Shown: one piece after another, positions 38,172 to 52,097 of the stretch
Layout of the letters: each line of letters starts with the position of its first letter
How positions within the stretch are numbered: the stretch's first letter is position 1
Notes under the pieces: generated by a model
Seen by the model: the letters and a program-made list of their open reading frames with translations, nothing else
What the model was told of the DNA's origin: nothing
Database searches by the model: none
Translations under genes and position numbers: made by a program
DNA from: Apostichopus japonicus
Lineage: Eukaryota; Echinodermata; Holothuroidea; Aspidochirotida; Stichopodidae
Assembly (NCBI RefSeq): GCF_037975245.1
Contig: NC_092573.1
Coordinates: 10,361,001 to 10,425,000, forward strand
Reading direction: 5' to 3'
Length of the DNA: 64,000 nt

Positions 38172-40328
38172 TTTGACGATTCTGAGTGGGCATGATAGTA
38201 AAGCTATTAATCATTCTTTTTAATTGACAACAGAGTGTGTTCCACTATACCGTAGTTGAAATTAAAACTAACAGGCTGATCACCAAGTTAAGCGTGCAAA
38301 TGAATCTTTCTAACAAATTGATTAACATGGCTGTGATTGTGAAGCTAGATCATGGTACAACACTATTGCATCACACTGTAGTTGTACAAGTGAATTAAGG
38401 GGTCAATGTCCATGGTACATCCTCAGTCTTCAAAGAATCAACGTTCTTCTCAACATGCCATACCCATCCCTCTTGGCCATAATAATATGATTTAAGATGA
38501 CTTAAAAAGAAAGGTGACTAAACAAAAAAAATCAAGAGAATTTCTGCATCCTACAGCTGCTTCCTGAGCACTACAAGTAAATCAAAACTCATGTGTCAAT
38601 CCATTAGTCAACAGATGGTTTGGCTTCTAGTAGTATGGTTTTTATTGTCTTTATTTCGCTTATTATCAGTCATGCTTCAGTTCTCAAATTATATATCCTT
38701 GTTTCCATGTGAACCCTACTTTTCAGGCAATGACTTGCTAAACTAAACAATCAGAATCACAACTAATTGGTTACTTATTGATTTCTTTAAACCCTTAAAA
38801 TTTGCAGGGACCTGACATAATAATATACTAACATTTATTGTTCTTTATATCTGTACCTTGAGATAAATAAAAGTATGTAAGAGGGATTGCACTGAATAAA
38901 TTAATGCATTGTAAAGCAGTTTTATATTAATGACACACAATCAGCTCACTTCATCTACTATCATGTGAAGTGCTTACAGTACTTGATTCAGCTTGAACAA
39001 TGTTAAGGGAGACAGTTCTACACTTACTGTACAAAGATACAAAAATGCCTAAGTTCTTAGCCTAGCTTTTCCATTGCTAAAAGCGGTTAAGTTATAACAT
39101 ACAGTTACTCATTACCCAATACAAAATACGTAAAAGACTTAAAAGAAGTTAGTACCACTGTAAGGTTCCCATGAAAATCTTTGCCCTTTCATCTACCCTC
39201 TGCCCCTAAGTTATTACCTCTCTATGTACAATTTCATGTGTCACATATCCCATGGTTCTTGGCTCCATAACCCTACCTTTTATGGCACCCTTCATGGTTT
39301 GGTAGAAGATGTAGCCTACCTTATATGGATTCATCTAACAATGTAATGTGGTTTCAAAGTTATTTAACCACAAAGAGACAAGTAGTTATAAGTTGAACTT
39401 CAACCCAAAAGTAAACCAAAACATAAATCCTGGTAAATGAAATAAAGTCTGTTCGAAAGCAACCTTAAAAAAAAACACTACCCTCATGCTGCCAATTTTG
39501 TTCTTTCTCGGTATCATTAACTTTTTCAGAGTGTAATATCTGCTTTTTTCTTTTACTCCTTTCGCAAACAGAAGCCAAGAGCTATTGCTGATTATATCAG
39601 GTAGCTCAGCCCCAACCCCCCCCCCCACCAATGTTTACAAATGACCTTGGAGGGTAAAGACCTCCAGAGGGACCAGGGTGACCTAACCCTTGACTTTGAC
39701 TATTATTGAAATCCATCATCAACCTGTGAGTACCTTGCAACTAGAGGGGGATCAAATTCAAAAACTTGGCACAGAGCCAAACCAATTTTGATAGCCCCAG
39801 GCACCTCCACAACACCATGCTCAAATAGCGTGTAATCAACTGATTGCCTCTAGTTCAGAAACGGCAACCCCTGTCAGATGAGACAAATCATTTGTAAATG
39901 ACACAAAATTACCGGCCTTGTTGGTTTCGGAATGATTTTCCCCAAGTTTTACAATCTTCAAGCAGCATGCGGGATACCGTCAGTCAATGACAGAAGTAAG
40001 GGTCAAGGCTACTACTATTACTACTACTTTAATACCCATCTTTATTAAGATTGACCTAGTCATGAAGATTTGTAAGGGGGGGATAAGGGGCAGCTACAGG
40101 TAGTTACTCCAGTAGAAGACAATGGCTCACTGACAAAACAAGAAACATGTCCATTAATGTCTGTCATTCACACAGCCTGGGTGTATGTCTTCTGTTGTCA
40201 ATGGGGACAATATATTGATAGAAGTTTACAACAGCCAATTCACAGCCACTGCTTATAGTTAGTCAATAAGTAATGAGACTAACAAGCGAATTATTAATTA
40301 TTATTTATTCTTTATAAATGACTGTAAT
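38172..40328. other. Intergenic sequence, nothing supported
   Basis: AT-rich unique-looking sequence with no coherent coding region on either strand. A C run lies at 39617-39627, and a short TGACC-containing stretch at about 39640-39700 only loosely recalls the AGGTCA-rich family. Confidence 0.5.
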
Positions 40329-40584
40329 TGTGACAGTTGCAACTGAATGAGTGACAGTAACAGCCTATCTGACAGTTGCTACTGCAGTTTACTGTGTAGC
40401 TAACAGTTGCTGCTCAATGTGTGACAGTTGCAGCCCAATGCCAGACGGCTGCAACTCAATTTGTGACCGTTACAGCACGATGTGTGACCGTTGCTGCTAA
40501 ATTTGTGACAGTTGCAGGTCGATGCAAGATGGCTGCAACCTGATGGTGACAGTTGCAGCTAAATGTGTGACAGTCACAGCTACG
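40329..40584 (+). repeat. 21 bp minisatellite (TGTGACAGTTGCAGCTNAATG)
   Basis: About twelve diverged units. Seven near the right end keep an exact or nearly exact 21 bp spacing; those at the left are more variable. Because the period is a multiple of three, one frame gives repeated heptads (CVTVAA-like) and another gives CDSC-like heptads, but stop codons and a length change break both. It is followed directly by ACG|GTAAGT, a donor-like sequence. A decayed coding repeat cannot be excluded. Confidence 0.8.
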
Positions 40585-40585
40585 G

Positions 40586-43500
40586 TAAGTAGGAGACATA
40601 GCTTACAATCAATGAAGCCTGAGTCTTCTTTTTTGTTCCACAGAAACTTAAGAGGGGAAACCTGCTCATCAGCAGAGAAGGAGAAATATAATCAAATTCT
40701 ATTCCCGTCCACACCTGCTGATTTTTAAAATTTTGATGTTTTCGGTCTCACCCAGGGTCCTCCTAGAGACTGTCTTTTCCTTACAAAACCTGTTCTGGCC
40801 TCAACAAGGTTATGTACCTGCATCCCAGAACAGATACAACAAAGACTTGCCCTGGGGAAAAACAGCTATCTTTTCAATTCCAGAATAGGCAAAAAATCTA
40901 CTGCAAGCTGTGTGAGTAGCTCCTGCACCAATGGTGTCCAATCTAGGCTAAACCAATTGAAGTAAACTAAAACAGTTTGCAGAAGTTTTTTCAACAATAA
41001 GCAAAAACTACTGGTGTCAAAGGTCAACACAAAAAGAAGCCTTCAGGGGTTGTTTACTCAGTTATGGGCCCCACCATAAATAGACAGAACAGATGTGTAC
41101 AATCAACAGAAGGATTTTTATTGACCATCTCTGATAAGAGTAACGGCCCTCTTGACCGGTGTAAACAACAATTTAGTTTAATAGTTGAGTTGTTCTGAGT
41201 GTCAACGAAAACGAAAATCAACAACTTCAAACCACTGCATGGTAAACTTAAAAGATCCTTAATGCATCAGGTGTCTTAAATTTGGATACTTCAAAATACA
41301 TACGGGTCTAACAATACAATCCACATAACCTTGAAACTCATTGCCTCAAAATTATTTTCAAACAATGAAGAAAATGTATAAGAAAACAATGTGGAGAATA
41401 TTCTAATGGTTTATCATATTTAGATGTGATTAATTAAGACAATAAGCCACAGGCAGCTGTGTCTGGATGACAAGATTTCTTAGAACTGAAAGATACAAAA
41501 ATTTTAAGGTTTCAATCAAATTTATATTGTAACCCTCTATAGGTTTGGAAAGCCTTGTCTGAAATTGTTAACCAAGAGCTACAAACTACTTTAACAGTAA
41601 TTACCTTTTATTTAACTTGCAGTGTACCCTGGATAATAAGTACATGCTCTTGCTCTATCTGGTAATTCCAGGGAGTTGTTCCATAACGACTCCCTGGTCA
41701 TAGCAATTGAGCTAAATTGGTCAGTTGCAAAGAAACCCATGGTAACAAATATTGCAAGCCTGGCCTATTAACAATATATGTATCACTCCAGCTAGAAGTA
41801 ATCTGAGTCAACACAGCTAATAAATACTGGCATATTGAAATACCTTGACAAAATTTAAGCTACTTACTGTCGCCTGAAAAGAAAGCTGCCCAAAATTCTA
41901 GCATTTTAAAATTGATAAATGTTACAGTACAGTTACAACTTACAGGACCTGAAAGTAACCAGCAACCATGATAATAAATCTACTTCTAGACTTCATATCT
42001 CACCTTAGAAGTTATATTATAAACTAGGTTTTGAGTAACAGTAGAAGCCCTTACAGTGAAACTAGCTATAAATCTAGCCATGTCACTGGTCATAACAATT
42101 TCAGAGCCCCAGTTCTCAAATGCAACTAAAAGAACATCCGGTATCAAAGGTGATAGGCAGCCAACGTATGTATCTGCCAAAGAGGTAGTACAGTATTGAA
42201 GGTTTACCCTACTGTCAGTCTAAAAGCTGATGGAATTAAACAAGCTGTTATGAAACCACCAACTAACTATACATTTGATCCTCTTATACTAAAATAATGA
42301 CACTGACATAACGACCAGCTCTTCTTGATTTGAAGTTATAAATTAATGTTATCATGATGAGTTAAGACAGTCTGCTTGGTAAAGTTACTGGTTCTCTGAG
42401 CATTTAATTTATGCCTTGTTGTATAAGCCCCATACGTCCATCATACCAGTGTATGAATGTACACAATACAACATAGGTATAGGAGGATGGCCCATTCGAC
42501 TCTGGTATTGCAGACACAAACTTGTTTTCGGTTGTGTACCAAAACATGCAGCACCCAGCATGTAAGAAGAATATCATATGATCATAAATAAACGTCATGC
42601 TGGTGTTGTTTCAATTGCTACAAGAGACAACCTATCTACTGTATATTGGCGAGCATCTAGTGTCTTTTCTTTCCTGCAACAATATGAATGATAGAAATCT
42701 ACAAACCTGCCAGCAAAATTGGTGGCATAGTGTGGCTAAACAGCACGAAGGACATGGAATGGAAGAGGGTAGGGAGAGGGTGGTGGAGACTGGAGTGGGG
42801 GAGGGGTGAGGAAGAGTGAGTATAGGTGAGAGAATGGTTGTGCATGACCATGTAAGTCAGTATGAAGTTTTCAACATTATTAGTTCTTGATTATTGTTTG
42901 TTAACTTCACTGTACACTTACACGATGATATAATACACACAGCTGTATTGGTTTGGTCGCCATATTGCAACACTATCTTTTTGCCAGAATAGTAGTTATT
43001 GCAAGGTCTTCATTGAATCTTTCAACTAATGATGTCTACATGTATGGAAACACAGTTCATTTAGACATACTGTAAGCGTTTATGTCGGGGAAGTAATGAT
43101 ATTGGTGTAGGGGAACCTGAAAAGGTCTTCCCTTGGCCTTTAAATTTACACAACACTCCACCTTCCTGTTTGCCAACAACTTGCCTGGTAGAGTACAGTA
43201 GTTATAAAGTTAAAACTTCATTCTTTAAAGGTTAAACTGCAATGGGTTTGGGCTTGGACTGATGCCATATATTCTAAAGAAATCTATTTTAAAAGTTGAA
43301 AACCAAACACTTTTGGAGCTTTGTGTCTCTCCATGCATGACTGCACCGTCTTTCATGCTTGAAGTAGATTTGAACAATGCTTGTTTGCTATAAGTCTCAA
43401 GTCTTTTATAAAGTTTCAGAGAAACTCTCCTATTGTTCAATCGATTGTAGGACAGATTACAACAACAGAGAGGCTGCCACAGGGGCTAGGTTGGAGTTTC

Positions 43501-46500
43501 AGAGTGTGAAAACCACACGTTCCCCTACGTTAGTTTTAACACTCGGTCTGAAGCATGTTACAAAACTCCAAGTGTGTAAAAGAAAACACTTGCTATTCAT
43601 CCGAGCTGTGCACGGAGCGTGCCCAAAAGGTGGCATGTCTGCTGCCAAACACACAATTCTAGTTTTTGAATAAAGCTGGTGCAAAATATACCAGAATTGA
43701 TAAAACAACCCCCATTTGTTGGGATGTTAAAATAACAGGACACTGCCTTCACCTGTTATCTGATCAATCGATCTGCAGCCAAGGTTGAGTTGTGACTATT
43801 GTGTATGAATAGAGATGAGTAGTACTTCCAATGGACACATGTATAACAATGGTATTGTAACACAGAGATAATGACTGTACAAGAACAAGGGTGCCTCCCT
43901 CATAGCAATTCACTGAATATTCAAATATAGACTGTTATCATGTAAATTCTGTAGAACACCTACACAATACATCTAAAAAACATCTAGGTCAGTTTAGTTG
44001 TTTTGTTCATAACATTTATCCACAAACTCAATGATGTAAATCCCCTGGCTCGCTGGCTTACATATCTCCACACAATTTATGCACTCTCACTCACTTCAAA
44101 CAGATCTATGCACTATGTATCAAATTTTTGCTATGTCCATGTAGTGTACAAGGCATAAAGGGTTAAACACTCTCATCCTAATAACTCATGCAACTAGTTC
44201 ATAATTTAAGCCTGAACCTCTCACATTAAAAAAAAATGGAATCTGATGAAATTCATAATCATAAATATAGGTAAATGAACAACAGCATAATAACTGACTG
44301 GAAAGTACAGTATAAATAACTTGGAATTCATTCATGATGTAAAGTTTGCTAGAACAGTAATTTTATCGGAACAAATTCACCTAAAATCTACCACAAAAAT
44401 TTGAAGAGCTAGAAAATGATTTTAAGCCTACACTTTTTAATCCTGACATTACTCACTGCTTGATTTATTAGTCACTAACAGACTAATCCTGATAATAACG
44501 ACCCCAATAATTATCTTCAGGGTCTACCAGAAAGATAGGTCATCAATTAAGCCATATCCAAGGACATTTTTTTAATATCTTTAATTATATAAATTAAGAT
44601 CTCATTTTAAATCTCGTAATTTACAAACTATTTTATGGACAATTCCCTCTTTAATAATTTAAGCTTCATGATTAGTACAGTACCATGAAACAGCAAAAGA
44701 AGTACTGATCAGGAAAAAAAGGAAAATGCTTAGGAGACAAAGTCCGAAATTTTCAGTTACAGAATGAAATTGGTTTTACCGTTATTTCTGGATCATATCA
44801 GTTTTTTGCACTTTAAAGTAAGCATCATGGTTACATGATTGTAAAAAAAAAAAGAACAGATGTAACCTTCCGGGATGCAAATGGCCTTCCATATAATTCC
44901 CATGGTTCAACAATTTGACAATGATATGGCCTCTTTGAGGAAACATCTTTTTTTCAGGAAGAGAGTAGATAAAGTGTTTGGACAATTTCGCACTGATTAT
45001 GATCTTTAGGAGTTGAGTACTTAAAACTGACATCTAAAGACTATTTGTATTAATTACCCGTAGTGTCACTGAACTTGCCAAAAAGTGTTGAAACTAAATA
45101 AAACACCCACGCTTCTTCTTTCTTTACCAATCTTCCATTGGGTTAGTTTCTAGATATAAGCAATCTTTCCGTCTGTTGTAGTGGGCGCGAGTGGGGAAGC
45201 AGACATTTCCTCAGAGCTCTTATACAGCATAATGCTGACTTAATGCTGAGTAAAATGCTTCTTCACACTCTTGGTGAATGTTTAGAAGCCTTAATGAATT
45301 AGCCTGTCAACTACAGTAATTACCATCTGAAAAAATATCGGCAGGATGTTGTCAAGATAATCTTACGAGAATGAAAACAAAGTCTGAGGGAAGAGCGATA
45401 AAAGCCTGAAATAAACAGTCACTGTAAAAACAAATAGTAAACAATCAATTCTACGATCTGATGTCACTGTTGGGGCTGAATGAGAGTATTTAATTAAAAC
45501 AAGCAATGTTTCCTGATTCCAAAGAAAAAGTCAATTAATTAACAAATGAAAAGCATTTTTTCCCACCACACCCAAATGAATTAAATTTCACTCAAATTAA
45601 GATTACCATTGATCAAGCTAAAATAACCAGATCTAGATGTTTCTTATCAAAAGACGGTGTAATGCGTTTATATGTATACATATATTTAAATATATATTTA
45701 TATAGTATGGAACACATGTTTGTACATAAATATTATCCATCATGAATGAAAGCATTTATACTAGAAACTAAGAAACTATACAAGTTAAACTTTGATGCCT
45801 TACATTCACTGATACAAATTCACCACTAACTACTACCATGAGTTTGAATACAATTTTTAATAATACCAGTGCTTAAATATTACGTCTTTCATGTTCATCT
45901 CCCTCTAACTTATCCCCCCCCCATCACCCCCAGCCCACCTCCAGGGCCTTTCACTTATTTTTTTCAATCTACTCTTGGGATGTCTTCTGTGAAATTCACT
46001 GGAAGTTACCCCAGACATCACATTGAAACAATATGTACAAGTATGTCCTTCATTTCCATGGCAACACACCTCCCCTGAGGATAACTTTCAGCTAACCTGT
46101 AAGAGCCATATGTCTACTATGATTTTCTACCTTCAACATCCAAGCCTATAGCCTTTAAAGTACAAGATATAACCAAAAAACTATAATCTTATGTCAATTA
46201 TCTTTCACCTTCCTGATAATAACTAAGGTGAACACCCAAGGGGAACAGCCAGAAATAGAAGCATTGAAAACAAGTATCAGCACACGTACATATGGCAGCA
46301 CACTGGAGAGGACAGACACTGTTAACAACTAGCCATAGTTATATCATGTTCATTGTGCTGCTGAATGTAAGAAAGCTCTTTCAAGTCTGCTCCTCTAAGA
46401 GTTCGGGTAAAAAACAGGTGTTTCACACATGCCCTCAAATTGGAAGTTAGATAATAGACCTCAGCCAAAGACTCATGTTAATGCACTTTCATGTGGTTTG

Positions 46501-47777
46501 AGCTGATTACCCAGTAACCCAGGTGAAGGGGGCACTCAGGAGTGTGGCCCTTGGGTTGTCAAGGCAGACTCTCAGGTTAGAGGGTCAGGTGATACCTGGC
46601 TAAAAAATTGATATTTTAGACATGAGATTGTGCATTCTGAGGTATATTTAGACTCCCACTCAAGGTAATGCTAATAACTATACTTTAAGTTTGGTGCAGG
46701 TTGAACCATCATTTACTGTACAGTATCTAGATCCAGATTTTCCAGAGTCACAATGTGGCTTAATAACTTGACTACCTAAAGCCTCTTCACTACAGAAACT
46801 TTATCCCGAAAGTACTCTGACATGCCATGTATCCAGTTCAAAAAACCAAAAGTGGTCCCTTTTACCATGATACTCATCCTGGAAATTTAATTTAAATTTT
46901 ACCAAAAAGAAGAAAGAAAAATCCAAACACACTACTACCACTTTCCACTGAAAACATGCTTTTGCAATTAATTCCAACACAACCTGTTGAGTGACAGGGA
47001 ACTGACCTCATCCCCAAGAAAATACTGGATTATTATCAAAGTTGTCAGTAAATTGGGCCAAAATCTGCCCTTGAGCCAAACGATTTTCTCCCATTACTCC
47101 CGCTGAAGCACAAGTGGGCTCATTTGGTGCCTCTGCGTGTGTCTGTAAAATGACAGCTTTGACCTTTAGACCTAAGGCACTTGAAAAATTAACCTCTACC
47201 AAGAAACATAAACCTAACCAGAGGACCGACTGAAAAAAAAAGATGTTTTTCTTCTTAAAATGTGGTTAGAACTTTAAAAATAGGTAACATGACAAATTCA
47301 AACCCTCAAGTTTTTTTTCTTTTTCTGCTGTTGTTGTCTACCATTCTCTCTGACTACCAGGGAGTTGCTATGGAACATACAAACTCCCATACAAACTACC
47401 AGTCCCACTCATCATGATGACTATTTATAAATACTACCACAAAATGGTTGACCAGTCTAAAACTGACCAGATTTTGGTAAACCTCTATCTATATAAGATA
47501 ATTTCCCAGACATTTGGCAAATTTTAACCACACCTGCAAATGGCTACACACCTGAACTGTTAATGCTAGGTGAAACTAGATAAGATTGATCAACTATTCA
47601 AATCTTTGGCACTTTTGAACAAAAAAGGAACTAAAAAAACAAAAACACTGGGAAATCAAATTTAGTTTGGAGCAGTGACTTTTTGGCCTTCACACAGAAG
47701 AGGTTGGCATATAGTATTGTGAAATTCACTAACACTATTTGGGTAATATTATTCCACAGATTGGATTGACAATCCAT
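40586..47777. other. Intergenic sequence, nothing supported
   Basis: AT-rich, no recognisable gene. The plus strand at 43377-43673 is open for 98 codons and the minus strand at 43499-43708 for 69, without family similarity. An AT-rich tract (TATATTTAAATATATA) lies near 45670-45705 and a G-rich purine stretch at 42750-42810. Confidence 0.5.
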
Positions 47778-47863
47778 TATAATAATAATAATCATAATAA
47801 ATGAGACTTATATGGCGCCAAATCAGTAGACAAAAGTCACTGCTCAAGACGCTTTACTTCATT
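47778..47863. repeat. (TAA)n with dispersed-repeat-like tail
   Basis: A TAA microsatellite is followed by GACTTATATGGCGCCAAAT and, 30 bp on, TCAAGACGCTTTAC. This resembles a widespread animal repeat with a (TAA)n run next to a TTATATRGCGC...AAGRCGCTTTAC motif. The resemblance is from memory, so the family label is left open. Confidence 0.4.
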
Positions 47864-50800
47864 AGGAATAGGAACCATTATTATACAGTTTTATACTTAT
47901 TTATTTATAATGCAAAGGAGGGACTGTTTTAGTAATTTCCTACTAACATTGATATTTGAACAAGCTACCACCTCAAAACAATAACCCCACCTTTGGCTCC
48001 TCATCAAACAGTAAAGATATGAACAATAGCTTATTATGTCCAACCACACTTTCCAATAACCCACACAACATTGGCTGCTGGGGTGTTCACTTCTACTTTC
48101 ACAGAGAGGATGTATGAGTCAATGACATATCCCTTAATCCCCCCTCTTATTCAAGGACAATAGGTTCACTAAACTTAAGCAAGAGCATAGTAATTCAGTT
48201 AGTGAATTGAAATGAAAGGGACACAAGGAAAAGAGGTTTACTCTGAACAAATGCAGCTCCCTGAGAGATAAGTACCATGAATAAAAGAATGACCAGGTTA
48301 AGATTGATTGTGGTCAAGCCAGAGGATTGAAGGGTGCATAGAACTGAAATAAAATCTTATAGATTGGTCTGGCATTATACAACTGACTTACAAGCATGAT
48401 TTTAACCCTTAGTCTATCCGGGATTTGAATAATGCCTAAGAAGGCGAAAAAATCTTTAATTCTACAATTTGCAAAAGAGGTTGGTTTTTGCGATCATTCA
48501 CCTAGAATTAGACAAATCTGGCATAAGTCTAGCAACTGCTTATTGAAGTCACAGATGCTATATGTTGGAGAATTAGAAGCATGACATTTTAAGGATCTCC
48601 CAGATGAATTAAATGTTGCAATTTCAAGAGGGTAAAAAAAAATATTAGAAGCTAATGCCATGGCTTCTTTCCCATCTCTTTTTTGTTTGTTTTTTTTGTT
48701 AACCAGCCAAATATTATTAATCAGGAATATCTGTCTTTAAATATGTAAAATAATGCTTATTAAAGAAAAGGAAAAACTCACGTTTTTGGTGGTGTGCGAC
48801 CACCAAACTAGCACACATATTGCTAACATTTCTGAAACTTTGTGGTATGGTACACTAAACAAGTAACAAGTGCAACAAGGAATCAATTGCAACTTTTGAG
48901 GAAGAATACTTTGTACCAGGAAACAAAATTATTTTAACCGAAACTCTTTTGGAATTGATTGTCGCAAAAAGGCTGTCGAAAGTAAATAAATTTGTCTACA
49001 AAAGCATGCATGGAAGTGCTAAAACAAAAATGGTTAATTATTTAGAGCATAAGTAATCTTTGTGTGATTGCAATAAATCAAAACATGTCTCTGGTATTAC
49101 TTAATTAACAACAATATTTAATTATTGAAATTTGCAAAACAACTGCAGTTCTATGATATTTAAATTGCACCTCCCATTCAGAGGTATACTATTGACAGTT
49201 AAGAGTGGATGGGTTTTTAACAACAACAAACTTGGGATACTTTTTACACTTACATTAAACTAAACATGTATGACCATTCAAACAGCACCAGATGATACAA
49301 CAATATAATTTGCAAAGGTGTGGTGTACCTTGCATCAACCAGTCAAAGTTCAAAAAGATGTATATTTACATTTATCCGATAAATCTTATAAAAAGATTTA
49401 AGATCTAACTTGTAGACTTAACAATATTGTAAACAGTCATTAAAACACTTTGATTTAAACCATGGGTGTGATCAAATTATTTAAATCTATATAGAAATAG
49501 ATCATAGGTATTTAAAAATTTGGTTTTGGTTTTAAAACTGACCTTCAGAAAAAACTGTTACTTAAATCCTTATTGGTTAAAAATTAATTTCCATATCTAA
49601 GGTTATTACAGTTTAGTGCAGAGCACAATTTTATTCTTTGATTAAAATGAGCTGTTCAATATTTGTATTATGGTCCATATCTATGCTTATCTTGTGTGAA
49701 TTACTGATAACAATAACAACTTTTGAAAATCAAACTGCTGAGTTAGTAGATGCTTAGCTTGCCTGCATGCATTAGCCACAGAATACTTAAACCAGTTTGG
49801 TTCTAACACATCTACTGGAACTTTGAAAAACAAATCTTAACAACCAAAGAACAAATTTCCTATTTTTTTTTAAGTATTTGCATCTGGGCGCCACAGAAAC
49901 TTCTTGGCCTGACGCACACTCTGAATCCACTGTGGACTTTTCTCCCTATTGATGGTTTTAAGCTGATGAATCAATACCACCATTGCCTCCACCCTTTCTG
50001 AGATGCACTCCACCACCAATATTTCATTCATCAATACTCACTCCAGTACTACTATACTAATACTACTACCATATACTGTACACACTAACACCCTCCAATA
50101 GGTGTAGTAGTAGCAATACTGTACAGCTTATACATACACACATATCAGGTATTTTTTTTCAAATCAACTTGATTCTTGGGTGCTGAAACATCCCTCAAAA
50201 TTAAAAAATAGAAGATAACTTTAAAAACACTCTTACTTACCAAATTTTTCTTCATAAATCCATTAGATTTCTGTCCAATTGTAGTATATAAATTCCCAGT
50301 GTATATTATCAATGCATCGTCCAGATTCTGTTAGTACTCAGTTACTAGGCTACACGGACAGCAAAGCTTCATTTGAAACTCTTTAGTAATCTCCACTGAA
50401 CTATTGCTAAAAGTGGGGGAGGGGCTTCCACATAGACTGTTCTATTATTACTTGAGGTAGATTAGTTCCACTTACTACATTTTACACGGAGAACTTATGG
50501 TTTAGTCTGAGGAAAACTCTGTCAGAATGAAAACATTGAACTCCTGGAAGTGTTACTCATTAAAGAAACTATACTATATAGGATCATATTTCTATTTCTG
50601 AGTAGCAGAAAAATGATTTTCTATTGATGAAGGAGAAAGGGTGATAGTACAACTTTCATAATATCCTGCCCAATCTTTCAAATTTGAATGCATCTGTCAG
50701 TTAAAATTTTGGAAAAACTCACATCATGGATGCAGAGTTATCAAGTAGCTGCATATGTAAAAATCAAAACATTGGGAATGAAGGAGTTGGGCTTAAAATG

Positions 50801-51390
50801 GAGTATTTCCACCCCCCTTTTCTTTGGGGGAAAGGAAGGCTACGGGGATGTGGAAAATGTCTGGTTTGGTGGGGGCAAGTAAAGCATTGAAAGACACATG
50901 CTGCCAGTGAACAGAAAGGTCCATAAATTAAGAAAGGTTTGAATTAGCAATACTGTTGCAGCTTCAGAGTATATTCTGTATTCTAAGCATGTTTGGCTAA
51001 AATTCCATACTTCATAATTTTTCAAAACTTGATATAAAATTGGAATTGTTCAAAAGGGATATAAATATCGTAAATACCACTTTTAATGAGCTAAGGTCAA
51101 TAGAAAGTTTTTAATTTCAAGCCTGGTTTCACAAAGTCTTTATTTAGTATATTAGTTACTGAAAACCTCTTGGGAAGTTGATTTCATATCCTGGGAGAAG
51201 TTTCTCCTGGGGTTACAGATTTCCCAGAAGTCAACACCTTCATGCCTAAATGGCAATCTTATTGTCACCAACCAATCAACATCGGAATACTGTCAGATAT
51301 ATACTGCTAACAATCAGAGGAAAAAACTCACAAAACTTGGTAATTTTGATGACCAATTTGTCCAGTAGGAATCTGGTAACTAATGTTCAA
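47864..51390. other. Intergenic sequence, nothing supported
   Basis: AT-rich, no coherent coding region and no clear repeat. Confidence 0.5.
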
Positions 51391-52097
51391 GTTTACAGGA
51401 CAGAGGGGAGAGGGAGGGGGTTAAAATGGGAGGTACAAGGACAGAGGGGAGAGGGAGGTCGGTAAAATGGGAGGTACAAGGACAGAAGGGAGAGGGAGGT
51501 GGGTGGAATGGGAGGTACAAGGACAGATGGGAGAGGGAGGTGGGTAAAATGGTAGGTACAAGAACAGACGGGAGAGGGAGGTGGGTAAAATGGGAGGTTC
51601 AAGGACAGAGGGGAGAGGGAGGGGGTAAAATGGGAGGTACAAGGACAGAGGGGAGAAGGAGGTGGATAAAATGGGAGGTACAAGGACAGATGGGAGAGGG
51701 AGGTGGGTAAAATGGTAGGTACAAGAACAGACGGGAGAGGGAGGTGGGTAAAATGGGAGGTACAAGGACAGATGGGAGGGGGTAAAATGGGAGGTACAAG
51801 GACAGAGGGGAGAGGGAGGTGGGTAAAATGGGAGGTACAAGGACAGAGGGAGATGGGTAAAATGGGAGGTACAAGGACAGAGGAGAGAGAGAGGGGGTAA
51901 ATGGGAGGTACAGGCAGAGGGGAGAGGGAGGGGAGTAACATGGGAGGTACAAGGACAGAGGGAGGTGGGTAAAACGGGAGGTACGAGGACAGTGGGGAGA
52001 GAGGGGGGGTAAAATGGGAGGTACAAGGATAGAGGGAGGTGGGTAAAATGGGAGGTACACGGACAGAGGGGAGAGGGAGGTGGGTAAAATGGGAGGG
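51391..52097 (+). repeat. 41 bp homopurine-rich minisatellite, about 17 copies
   Basis: The unit is AAAATGGGAGGTACAAGGAC followed by AGAGGGGAGAGGGAGGTGGGT. Successive units at 51431, 51472 and 51513 are exactly 41 bp apart; some later units are shortened. The plus strand is almost all purine apart from the TAC and a few T. The minus strand is open in several overlapping frames (up to 267 codons of P/L/S/T/C-rich protein), because the unit has no stop on that strand. That is a property of the repeat, not evidence of a gene. Confidence 0.95.

Noticed and set aside
43377-43708. Overlapping open frames on both strands (98 and 69 codons)
   Set aside because: Overlap on both strands without similarity or splice context; an AATAAA nearby alone is not evidence of a gene.
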